From: Ignelater luminosus
Lineage: Eukaryota > Arthropoda > Insecta > Coleoptera > Elateridae
Reading direction: 5' to 3'
Length of the DNA stretch: 64,000 bases
Assembly: GCA_011009095.1 (NCBI GenBank)
Contig: VTPC01090028.1
Span: forward strand, 157,456-221,455
How positions within the stretch are numbered: the first letter of the stretch is position 1; each line of letters begins with the position of its first letter. Below are positions 23,480 through 34,030 of the stretch, piece by piece. A program made the translations under genes and the position numbers. Under the pieces are notes generated by a model. That model made no database searches. It was not told the origin of the DNA and was given only the letters and a program-made list of their open reading frames with translations.

Positions 23480-25120
23480 AATCTTTTTCTTTTTTATCAG
23501 CTATCGCCAGTGTTGAAGATGTTGGGTAATTGATTTCTTTCGTTACCTACCGTCTCCATTTTTTTCCAGTCCTTAGCCATTTTGACCGCATCGTTCCATT
23601 CCAATCATATCTGTTGCAGGTAATACTAAATTTCTTCGTTCCATCTGTGTTTTGGTCTGCCGTTGGATTTCTGTTTGCCAAACGTTTTCCTTAGTCTTAC
23701 CTCTGGCATCCTAAACCATATGCCCAAACCATCTCAGCGCATTAACCCTAATTCTTGCTTCAATCGGCCTCAGTCCTACTTTTCTTTGTATTTATGCATT
23801 ACTCACCTTGTCTAGCAGTCTTAAGCCCGCTATCCGCCTTAGTACCTTCACTTCACTTTTCTGTATTCTTGCTTTGTGGTTCTTACCCCACGTCTACATT
23901 TCTTAGCCGTATGTCAATACAGGTACATACAAGAAGCGGAACATTCTTATTTTTGTTTTTGTATATAATTCTTTTTTGTAGGAAATCTGTCTGTTTAGCG
24001 AGAAATATAGTTTTGTGGTACTCTATCGGCCAAATGAGTTTCCATTATCCCATTCTCTGTTATCTAAGATCCTAAATATGTGACCTGTTTCACCTGTTCC
24101 AATTCAATTTGTTCTATTCTTATTTTCATCTTTTGCAAAGTTTTAGCTATCACCATTGTCTTTGTCTTGTCAATATTAATTTTTAAATTATGTTTTTCCA
24201 ATTCCTGGCTTCATACTTGCAGATTATGTTGTAAATCTTCTTTTGTATCTGCTAACAGTATGAGATCGTCCGCGAAGGCTAGATGATTACCATCACTCTC
24301 TCCATCCTGTAGTAACCCCATGTAGTTTTTATTAACTTTGTTGCACACTTTTTTACGACTTGATCCATAATTAAATTAAACAAACTTGGGCGGTTTCAAA
24401 GTTTGCAGATGTAGCATTTTTAGTTCTTACCTAATTCTTTGTGTTTTCATAGAGACATTTAATATCCCATTTTAATTCAGGGTTTACATCACGTTCCTGC
24501 AGGATATTGCATATATATATCTTCTCTTACCACTGAGTCGAATTCTTTGGTGATATCTATGAAACAGAGGAATATCTCACCATTCACTTCAATCGTTTGT
24601 TTGATTAACTGTTCTATTATATGTAGCGCATCAGTCGTTCTTCTCCCTGCTCTGAAACTATTTTGGGTATCATCCAACTTGTGTTCTATCTCTGCCTTCA
24701 AGCGATCTGCCAGTATGGATTTGAACATTTTCTCCACAACACTCAGTAAAGAGATACCTCTATAGTTTTCGCACTTACTGGTATCCCCTTTCTTGTAGAG
24801 AGGTATAATAATCGCTATCTTTCAATCAGTTGGTGTTTTGTTTTTTACAATTAGTTTGTTAAATAGCTCTAACAGTAAGGTCATTCTATTTTTACTTACG
24901 TATTTCACTATCTTCTCTATTATGCCATCGTGCGCTGACATTTTTCCTATCTTTACTTTTCGTAGTGATTTTTTAAATTCTTCACTAGAGATTGGCCGGT
25001 CCTAGACTTCTTGTACGTAGTTGTTCTCCGTCTCGGTTTCATTTATTCCCTTGATGTCTTTTTTTCTCTTCCTGTATCCAGGAAATCTTTAAAATAGTCT
25101 CTGCATTTGCAGACAAATGA
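23480..25120 (-). mobile_element. RTE-like LINE, 5'-truncated, minus strand
   Basis: Reading the minus strand from 25120: a linker (RDYFKDFLDTGREKK), then ISSEEFKKSLRKVKIGKMSA, IAIIIPLYKKGD, ENYRGISLLSVVEKMFKSIL and QNSFRAGRRTTDALHIIEQL, with IDITKEFDSV as the first palm motif. HLAFADDLILLADTKEDL (about 24270) is the catalytic ADD box. It continues through ALRWFGHM-like and RMPEVRL-like tail motifs to NAVKMAKDWKKMETVGNER-like text and a stop near 23490. The endonuclease and ORF1 are absent, as in the usual 5'-truncated LINE copy. The stretch 24489-24800 is still open, but stops and frameshifts elsewhere make it non-functional. Confidence 0.85.
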
Positions 25121-25353
25121 AGACAATACCTTAGACTCTAAGAAGCAGTAGGTACTACATCAGATGCAGAGGATTAAATTTCCGTAAAGAGATACAGCGT
25201 CCAGGAAAATGATCAAAAGTTCTAGAGACTCTCTACAACATCCCTTGGTTGCGATTTCTGAAAAAAAAATAATTGTATATAATGTAAGGTAGGACAAGGT
25301 GTCATGCAAAATTAGAAATAAATACTGATCTCAAGGCAGTGCAAAGTAAACTA

Positions 25354-26647
25354 CGAGGGTTGTCTGAAAAGTTTCCGACCTAACAAAGATACAAGACATT
25401 TTTCCTGAAAATTTTTTTTTATTTTTCAACATAGTCTCCTTGTAACTCTACACACTTCTCCCAGCGATGCTCCCATCTCTGTAACCCGTCCAAATAGTAC
25501 TCGGCATTTTTCTCTGCAAAATAATTGTTCACGAAGGTGATTGCCTCTTCATTTGACGAAAATCTTTGTCCTCCGAGCGCAATTTTTAGATGAGGGAACA
25601 AAAAGAAGTCGCTTGGGGCTAGATCTGGTGAGTAAGGCGGATGGTCAAGCAGTTCAAACCGTAATTCGTGGATTTTCGCCATGGCAACCGCTGAGGTGTG
25701 AGACGGTGCGTTGTCTTGGTGAAACAGGATTTTCTTTTTCTGCAAATGTGGCCGTTTTTTTGCAAGTTCTGCCTTCAGCTTGTCAAGTAATGATGCATAG
25801 TATGCTCCTGTAATGGTTTTTCCTTTTTGAAGATAATCGATTAAAATAACTCCATGACTATCCCAAAAAACAGTCGCCATCACTTTCCCAGCCGAAAAAA
25901 CAGTTTTTGCTTTTTTTGGAACCGGTTCCCCCTTTGCAGTCCACTGTTTGGACTGTATTTTTGTTTCGGGCGTATAATGGTGTATCCAAGTTTCATCTAC
26001 AGTAATTAATCGGCGCCAAAACTCGGATTTATTTCGCCTAAACTGCGCCAAAAGAGCGTTGGAAATATTCATTCGAACACGTTTTTGGTCTAACGTGAGC
26101 AAACGCGGCACCCAAAGCGCGGACAGCTTTCTTATGCCTAAATGTTGATTTAATATGTGACAAACACGTTCTTTTGACATGTTCATAACCTCTGCTATCT
26201 CTATCACTTTAATTCGGCGGTCGTCTAGCACCATTTGGTGAACATTGGCGATGTTTTCTTCGGTAGTTGCAGTTTTTGGACGTCCCGAACGTTCATCGTC
26301 TCCCAAGCTCTTACGGCCACGTTTAAATTCAGCAGCCCAAAATTTCACTGTGGTAAACGATGGTACAGAGTCCCCATACACAGAATCCAACTCATCTTTT
26401 ATTTGCGAAGGCGTATTGCCTTTCAAAAACAAATATTTAATGACAGCTCGATACTCGATTTTGTCCATTTTCACAAAAAAAACTCACATCAACTCACTCA
26501 AACGACTGTTACATAAAAACTGCGCGTCCAAAATGGCTGAAACTTTGGTTAGTAACTGTCAACAGATGAACAACGAAATTCAGTAGCTTTTATTTACGAG
26601 TGCTGCCATCTTCACGTTGAGGTCGGAAACTTTTCAGACCACCCTCG
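25354..26647 (-). mobile_element. Mariner element, copy 2 (irritans-like), potentially active
   Basis: A 1294-bp element reading on the minus strand. Its inverted ends (CGAGGGTTGTCTGAAAAGTT at 25354 and the complement of CGAGGGTGGTCTGAAAAGTT ending at 26647) match over about 28 bp with one mismatch. TA duplications sit at 25352-25353 and 26648-26649. The transposase ORF is uninterrupted. It is the inverted, close relative of the copy at 12445-13735. Confidence 0.97.
25419..26468 (-). CDS. Mariner transposase, intact 349-residue ORF
   Basis: This is a full-length mariner transposase by size (family usual about 345-350 residues). I take the ATG at 26468 (MDKIEYRAV); a GTG two codons upstream is in frame but not needed. 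Residues 1-110 hold two helix-turn-helix motifs that bind the inverted repeats. WVPRLL lies at 119-124. The catalytic Asp residues are D158 (TVDETW), D252 (HQDNAPSH) and D287 (SPDLAPSD), with 34 residues between the last two, the DD34D hallmark. The sequence is closest to the irritans subfamily by recall (YLFLKG, MAKIHEL, HPPYSPDLAPSDFFLF). No stop or frameshift is visible. Whether it is active cannot be told from sequence. Some residues differ from copy 1 (for example H109 for Tyr, L118 for Arg) and could reduce function. Confidence 0.95.
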   Translation of the reverse strand: MDKIEYRAVIKYLFLKGNTPSQIKDELDSVYGDSVPSFTTVKFWAAEFKRGRKSLGDDERSGRPKTATTEENIANVHQMVLDDRRIKVIEIAEVMNMSKERVCHILNQHLGIRKLSALWVPRLLTLDQKRVRMNISNALLAQFRRNKSEFWRRLITVDETWIHHYTPETKIQSKQWTAKGEPVPKKAKTVFSAGKVMATVFWDSHGVILIDYLQKGKTITGAYYASLLDKLKAELAKKRPHLQKKKILFHQDNAPSHTSAVAMAKIHELRFELLDHPPYSPDLAPSDFFLFPHLKIALGGQRFSSNEEAITFVNNYFAEKNAEYYLDGLQRWEHRWEKCVELQGDYVEK

Positions 26648-29600
26648 TATATCACAATATGGACATTGTTTGGAATTGTCAGTGAGACGGCTTGTCACTC
26701 CTGCATTGAAATTATGCATGCAGCACTTCTAAATTTTTTTGATCAGCTTTCTGACGTGATGCCTACAGGCAAGATGCAAAAGTGCTTTTCTGGGTTGTGT
26801 TATTACGTACCTAGGAATCTATTACAATATCAAGGCCAACTCAGATTTTTAACTTTATACTTTGAATTTAGTACGCAAAACTGAAGCTGAGATATAAAAT
26901 ATATACCTATTTCAAGACCGGCAAATTCCAAAGTTAATCCCAATATTTCTGAATTTCAGTTCATGATGCTTTTCAGTTGTGGTAATAACTAATAATTAAT
27001 AGCCATACATTATTTCATTAATGGAGCTGATGGGGGAGTTAAGGAAGAGCTCATTTATATAACAATTTGCAACAAATGCTTTCACATTGAAAAGCGCGCG
27101 GAAATTTAAATAACTAGTGAAATACCCTTGGAAACTCTGCATAGAAGACACTGAAAGAAATCATTTTTTAACATGTGACGAGAATACGGTGTTACGAAAG
27201 AATTTTACTGTATAAAGCTTTGTGTGCTATATAATATTGTACCTATCTATTTATAAATAAAGCAATTTAGTGAACATTAGAAGATTAAAAGAAAACTATT
27301 ATAAAAAAACTTAAAAAACTCTACACTTATAATTTGATTACAAAATTAAATGTTGATTTTGGCAAATAAATTTAAAAAGTATGTTTCTCCCTGTATATAC
27401 AGTAATCATGTTTAAACCATTACAGCATGCACGAGTGACGTCCCTTGATAGACAATCTGAACCCACAGAAAATTAAACCCCAAACAGTACGTATTGCCTA
27501 CACAAACGAGAACAGTACAACAAACATTACTGAATAATAATTGTAATCCTACAAATACCATCCAAACGTACAGATATTTATTTGAAGCAGCATTGATGAT
27601 GGTATTGATTTTTCTAGAAGATAATTTTTCGCTAGAAATACATTTATATTTAGTTAATAATGTCACAAAGTTATGTAATTTATTTTTTTAATGCTCTGTG
27701 CAAATATAATCGTGATCTAAGATACTAAATTTAAATTAAACTCGCTGTTAAACAAATTAATCGGTAGTCGATGCATGAAAGTGCGAAAGATTAAGAGACT
27801 AATTTGTTTGACAGGATGACAAATTTGAAATTCTTGTTAATCGATTTAAGTTGCTAGATAAAATTGCTGAAACGCATTAAGGGATTATTAATCATAAAAA
27901 TTATGATTTATCTCATTCTCTTGCACTACTAAATTTAAAAATACCCTTTTATGAATTTTTATTTGTTTGCAGATCTTACTGGCATTTGTATTACTATGTA
28001 AGTTAACTAATGTGTCAGATCAATCTTGGTATTCCCTAATGGAATAGTGGTGGTTATGCTTAATTTAACCAAACTGTGAAATGGCAAAATTAGTTAAAGC
28101 TAAACCCGTGTACGTGTGGTTTGTTGAGTACATATCAATCAATTATACATGTTAACCTAAAGATTTATTTACATATTTTAGGTGGTGACAATTTTGTATT
28201 TGAGGGATGATTTATTAATACTATTTATTGACACCAAAATTAGATTATGATGATGTATGGGATATCAAGAAAGATAAAAATTTAATCTTTTATTTATTTT
28301 TATAGTATTTGTATACCATAAGCTGTTAAATACGCTATGGAATTGGAATATCATTTAAGTACCTTCTTCGTTTCTACGTAGTTTGCTGATATAAAAGCTG
28401 AAAAGATAAAACCAGTATTTCTTCGCAATTTGGTGCAATACATGTTTGTGCAAGCTCAATTTTAAGGTGTTTCTCCGTTTATTTATTGTCCTTTTTGCAT
28501 TCTCATTGAGTTGCCCCTTTCAGTTCTGTGCTAAAATTCTTGATTTTGTCTTTTCCTTGTTTTCTATTATAATATTCACTGACAAGAAACAATTCCAGCC
28601 AATTTTACAGCTTTACGTCTTTTTGAACTACTGATATCTTGTGCTAACTCTCGCTAGATGGCTCAGATAGAACTTCTGAGGCCTTCCATCTTTCAACTTG
28701 TTTGATTCATTTGTTTTTGGGAATCCAATGTCTAGGGTTGCGGCTAAGAAGATGAAGAAAATCTCGTGTCCATTTTAGTTCTTGTTTATTTCTTCTATAG
28801 ACTTTCTTCCTTAAAGAAATAATAATTGGACAATCTGGTACACTTCACAGTAATTTCAAAATATCAGATTTTGGTAAGACAATGAGATAACTTTCCGAGC
28901 TAGCAATCTATTGACTTGTTTGCTAATTATTGAGTTGTTTATTTACTACTTTATATGGTTTTGGAAACCTAATATTTAAGCTTGTGGCTGAAATGAAGGA
29001 TATGACTTAATCAGTTCTTCTCTTTCCTATTTCTCTAATGGAAAGAGAAAGGTATTGTGATACTCAATATTGTTTTATTTTAAACACTTTGTTACTTAAA
29101 TCCTAGTCTACTTTACCTATTCTAGTTTCTGCCAAACTTGCAAAATAGATAAATTGGCCAAAATGGTAGATTTATAACTACCAGACACTGTTGCGTCATA
29201 CAGGAGAGTCATTCAATTAAATTTCATACTTTGCAATTCCAAAAGAGGCAATGATTGTATTCTACTATTAATTAAAGGTAGGTTAGAGACATTTAAGTTG
29301 GTTTCTTAATAGAGAAAAATTCCTCTTGATGAAGAGGAAGGAACAAGGTAGAATCTTTATCTTAATTGCTTGCTTAATTTTAGTAAGATGGCTTTACCAT
29401 CTTTCTGGTTTTTCGAATAAAGTTGCAGTTTTTACTACAGCTTAAAACGACTCAAAGAACATATTAAGCTTTAATTTACAAATTGTTGAAATAGACCTTT
29501 ACATTATGAACCCTTTTCAAGACTTATGCCTTACTAATTTAGGCTAGTGGACTAGACTGACAATTTCGGTAACCAAAAATAGATTTAATTGTAAAAGACG

Positions 29601-31500
29601 TTCTGATTTTAATTAATAATAATTCCAACATGCAACTGATCACATTCTATAAGTTGACCTGCAACAAATCAAGTTTGAAGAGATGGAACATTACCTTCTA
29701 GCTCAACATTCCGAAATTTCCAGTGCGGTATTTCCAGGTTAGTGAGACGCATTCCTAGGCACTTAGCTTTAGATAGTGTAACAATAGTTAAAAAAGTTAT
29801 TTCTAATTAAAAGGTTACTCACCTTAATGAACTCATATTACTTACTTAACTAAATTCAGTCCGGCTTATGACTCATCTCAAATTGGATCGTAGGTGTCTG
29901 ACAGTCTTAGAGCAGATTAGGGATATTTATATATCAATGATAAACCACAGGTCTGCCCAAATGATTCTAACTTAAATATCTAAAACCGATAAATGTTTAA
30001 AGTGGGACAAAGTCTCAAAACCCAAGCAGACGTAATGTTTACCAACAAACACAAAAGTACAACATACAATTCAACTTTATCAATAGATTTTATTGCAAGT
30101 TTAGAACAAAACTTTAGATATCCTCTTGCTAATTCACTCTTCACAAGGATATGCGTTCAATGATGATAGTTATATTGGCTTTATTAATCCATTGCCATTG
30201 TATACCACATTTTTATGAACTAGTGAGGTTATAAACGATATTCTCCTTTAAATTCCGCGGCCCAGATTGACAAGATGTTCAAATTATCCTAGGTTTCCAA
30301 TAATACACGTTGGGAGTTTCACTTGAAGCAAATTCGAAAACTATTAGTTGTTTTCTTCGAAGCACCAACCCCCTATAATGGATGCATTTGTGAAACCATT
30401 CAATAATTTCGGTTTTTCCAGGTCAAAACAACCATAACAGTATTCAAAGGCTAAAATAAAAATTAACAATGTACGAAGAAACTCATTAACGCAATATTTA
30501 TTCAGACTCCGCTGAAGAAATCTTCTAATTCTAATTGCAAAATTGTTACCATCAACATGGCAACCCACCTGTTGATAGGGCAACTTCTTTTACAATCCTT
30601 CTCCCAGATGAAACCGGAAGGACCACGCCTAAGAAAAATGTCCACCAATCCGCCAAATTTCAAAATGTAAAATGACTAAAATTATACAAATAAAACTGAA
30701 GAGAAAATCAATGATCTAGGATTAATATTTTGCTTTTTTAAATTAAATTAGAATTTCTAAAGAATTATCAAACACAAATGAAGTTTTTATACGGGAAAAT
30801 AACAATCATACAAGAAAATTTAAAACTGATTTAATTCAAAGGTACTTCAGTCGGGAAATCCCCGAAAGCAACAAAATTTCGCACTTTCTTACCAAAGATG
30901 ATTTTAAATGAGAAAAACTTAAAAATATAAAATTTCTAATTCAAAGCTGAAAGAGGCAGTAGGTCTACATAGCACTACTTTTCTTCTTACTGCAACAGTA
31001 ATAGTATCAGATTGGAGAACTACTATATCATTTATAATTTTAAATAAAATTTGAAGTCACAAGGTGCTTAAAGCAATAAGGCTAGCATCAAAGAAAGCTA
31101 AAAAAAAGAGCACCTGGAAGCAAGAATTTTAAACAAGGCATTCTGAGTAAATTAGATTTTGCAAACACAGGATTAACTGTTAATCAACAATATCAATAAT
31201 GTTAAGCAATGCTCATATATTTGGAATAGTTACTACTTAAACTAAGTTCAGTCTTGAATTCTACTCGATAATATCTTATACTGGTTGAGACTTAACTCAA
31301 AAATACCAACTTGGTTTTGTATTCAGACACAAGGTAAACAAACAGACGTCTTGAGATTACCTTGTGATCTAAGGATTTTGAATAAACCAAGGCAACTCAA
31401 GCATAGATTCACTTAAATACTGACTGTAAATATCGATGTGAGCCTTGTTAAAAAGTGGACAAATCTTCACAAGGCAAAAAGGGCTAAACTATAGACATCC
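26648..31500. other. No gene seen; AT-rich, one weak duplicated stretch
   Basis: Nearly 5 kb of AT-rich sequence without recognisable coding motifs. Segments around 28716 and 28960 share a loose pattern (TTTTGGGAATCCAATG / TTTTGGAAACCTAAT, each followed by GTTGCGGCT / CTTGTGGCT). This suggests an old tandem duplication of about 245 bp. No transposon ends or RNA genes were seen. Confidence 0.4.
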
Positions 31501-32294
31501 AACCTTTTTTTTAGAACTCGTATATATGGCAACCGCAGAGGCAATTGTACCCGTAATTATACTTTCACAGAACTAAATGAGTTTTAATAACCCAAGAAGT
31601 TTAGGCGTGAATCTGGAGCTGCTTGAATTGTGCATGAGGTCGCATGCTAAAAGCCTCTAATTCTTTCATGTCAGCTTCTTTAAATCTCAGGCCTTTTGAA
31701 CAATTGGAATCCTTGAAAAAGGCAATTAAGTGCTGAAATTGATCTTATGAGAAAATGATTGAGCGTAAAATCCTAACATAGTGCTCAAATGAAAAAGAAA
31801 AGCTGGACATAACGCTGAGTACTTGCTGATCATACCAAAGGACATCCGGGAACCTTTAATGTAGTGTTAAAAAGTGAATTATTTACATTTTTGTCAACAA
31901 CCTTCTTTTAGATCTCATATATATGGCAACCGCAGAGGCAATCTACTCGTAATTATACTTTCACAAAGCTAAATGAGTTTTAATAGCCCAAGAAGTTTAG
32001 GCGTGAATCTGGAATTGCTTGAATTGTACATGAGGTTGCATGCTGAAAGCCTCTAAGTCTTTCATGTTAGCTTCTTTAAATCCCAGGCCTTTGGACAATT
32101 GGAATCCTTGAAAAAAGGCAATTAAGTGCTGAAATTGAGCTTATGGGAAAATGACTGCGCGTAAAATGCTAACATAGTGCTCAAATGAAAGCGAAAAGCT
32201 GGACGTAACTCTGAGTACTTACTGATCATATCAAATGACATCCGGGAACCTTTAATGTAGCGTTAAAGAGTGAATTATTTACATTTTTGTCAAC
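31501..32294. repeat. Tandem duplication, two units of about 398 bp
   Basis: Unit 1 (31501-31898) and unit 2 (31899-32294) are direct head-to-tail copies with many scattered substitutions and a few 1-base indels. Both contain, for example, TATATATGGCAACCGCAGAG near the start and ATTATTTACATTTTTGTCAA at the end. A minus-strand frame in unit 2 (ending KQFQIHA) is open after a TTTCAG, but most substitutions between the units change amino acids in that frame, so I do not call it a gene. Confidence 0.92.
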
Positions 32295-32330
32295 GAGGTA
32301 GGTAGCAGTCCTCTTCATCAGCTATTTGGC

Positions 32331-32775
32331 CAGTGGTGAAGGCAAATGCCGGAACAGCATCGCACTAGTCCACGGCACACAATACACAACTAGACACCCA
32401 CACCACTACTATAACACATACACACTCCCACACTCCTCACCACACAATTCCAACACCGTTCTGAAAAGAACCGTCGCGTCGAACTCCTCGTCGTCTCTGT
32501 GTGACGGCTCGCTGGCCGTCCTTGGGTTCACCATCCAACCTGGGTCATCGACACCATCACCTGCGGGAATCATGGAGAGCCTGCTTCCGGCCTGCACCAC
32601 CTTCGCCACCAGACCATCATCACCGTGGACTGCGGGCGTGCGGACTGCTTGGTACCCGACATATTGGCGTGCACGACAGGAGTTACCCACCATTTTTCCA
32701 ACTCACCAGCCATAGAGAGATTAAGTTCTCTAAATGGCAGCCACCTACGGTGGCATTTATTCATTGATCCTCCTC
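32331..32775. mobile_element. GC-rich insertion flanked by a direct repeat of at least 13 bp
   Basis: The composition changes sharply to GC-rich here. The sequence is bounded by TCAGCTATTTGGC at 32318-32330 and again at 32776-32788. Similarity extends upstream in both (TCCTCTTCA / TCCTCCTC), giving a roughly 20-bp imperfect target-site duplication. Long, variable duplications are typical of LINE or SINE insertion. Overlapping open frames on both strands (32326-32715 plus; 32409-32693 minus) reflect low stop frequency in GC-rich DNA and match nothing I know. There is no clear poly(A) tail and no convincing polymerase III box pair, so the class is unresolved. Confidence 0.55.
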
Positions 32776-32949
32776 TCAGCTATTTGGCTGTTAGATTAGC
32801 TTGAGCCTTTGTTACCTCTGCACATCATGCTGCAGTTTGAATTAGAATGAATGATACTGTGTGCATTGAAGACGCAAGAAACAAAACTTTGCAGACTTTC
32901 GATGATAAAAGCGACGTATTATTAGTTTAGATATCTTTAACAGGAAATA

Positions 32950-34030
32950 TGCTTGGAAGAAATTCCAGAGCGTATAAGGCTGTTTCTATAAGAGAGAAGT
33001 TTAGGCAGTCCAAGCTGTCCATCTCACTGCTAAAATAAAGGGCTAAGATAAACTTTCCTCCTTTGTGGAAATATCCCTCTTCGTAGGACTTTGGAGACAT
33101 TTTGCAGGTCAGCTTTGTTCTCGAAGAATTTAATGCCTTCTGCTTTCCCAGCCGGTACAGAGTGAATGTGGTGTAGTATACGGTAATGACATGAAAGAAG
33201 AAGATGCAATTGTTTAAAAGTCAGAACTACTCCGATTTCCTCTGGTATTAAAAATATTTGCGTTTGAAGTGCTAGACTTAAAACTTCTATAGAGCTAGCA
33301 TTTCTTCCACGTGCAGAATGACGAAGATGTCGGTGTCTGAGGCGACGGTGGTTTTAGTTTGTTGGAAGAAGTGGATAGACAACAGGTCTGCAAGTCGTAC
33401 CTTGTTCATCGGATGACTCAAAAAGTCTAGCTGCGATGTTTTCACCGAAGTGTTATCATCAAGCATTATCTCTGTGAATGTCCGATCGAAGCTTGGTGCT
33501 GCTGTTTTTGATTTCTAAAAATTTGTCTTGTACACTTTGAACATATAAAAGACAGATAAGTTGAATCACTTATGAACGTGCTGGAGGTATGCCTTAGCTA
33601 CTTCTTCAAAAGTGCGCAATATTTTGGTTGTCAAAAATTTCTTAAAAAGCAGTACTGTCTTCCGCATTGCATACTTTTCAAAGAATATCATGACGCAAAC
33701 AATTCTCATGAAAAGCTGCTGAGAATCCATAGCTTCATTTGATGTTTTCTGGAGTGTTTGACATCACCAAACAAGAATTCAACTGCTTCACTAGTAGATT
33801 GCAAGGTTGCAGACCTGATTCTGTGGACTACAAAGAGTGATTTTGGAAATATGCTTTGCAAATAGAGACACCTCCTTTATTACCTTTTTGTTGAAAGTCC
33901 CAAAGACCAACGTATTGCCTGAAGAATTTACAGCATCATGCGTTTTCATGCAGGCTACAAAGGCAATGATAAAGTTTCTAGGTTCATTTCCTGAAATGCC
34001 ACTACTATATTGGAATTTGAACTGATCCAT
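32950..34030 (-). pseudogene. Decayed ORF of a Cys-rich-tail, PIN/FEN-like insect repeat family
   Basis: Minus-strand reading across frames gives FNKKVIKEVSLFAKHISKI (about 33880), TFEEVAKAYLQHVHK (about 33590) and IMLDDNTSVKTSQLDFLSHP followed by MNKVRLADLL (about 33400-33465). Then come VPAGKAEGIKFFENKADLQN (about 33130), KFILALYFSSEMDSLDCLNF (about 33030) and LEFLPSIFPVKDI. This order matches a widespread uncharacterised insect ORF family. I recall that intact members contain GEDVDLLVLL and GCDTTS motifs resembling PIN/FEN nucleases, and a Cys-rich tail. Here the GCDTTS-equivalent is destroyed and stops and frameshifts are frequent. The remnant at 46.3-47.0 kb is another member. Function and mobility of the family are inference. 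Confidence 0.5.

Noticed and set aside
23755-24286. Plus-strand frames of 106 and 68 codons
   Set aside because: They are antisense to the LINE tail and RT on the minus strand.
25541-26586. Plus-strand open frames over mariner copy 2 (90-113 codons)
   Set aside because: They are antisense shadows of the transposase gene. Equivalent shadows occur over copy 1.
28700-29050. Loose 245-bp tandem duplication
   Set aside because: Similarity is too weak to define units by eye. It is mentioned only in the gap entry.
32520-32545. GGTTCACCATCC as a polymerase III B box for a SINE
   Set aside because: It deviates from the GGTTCGANNCC consensus and lies too far from the insertion start, with no A box at the expected distance.
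32326-32767. 129-codon plus-strand and 94-codon minus-strand frames
   Set aside because: They overlap in opposite directions within the GC-rich insertion and have no motif. Low stop density explains them.
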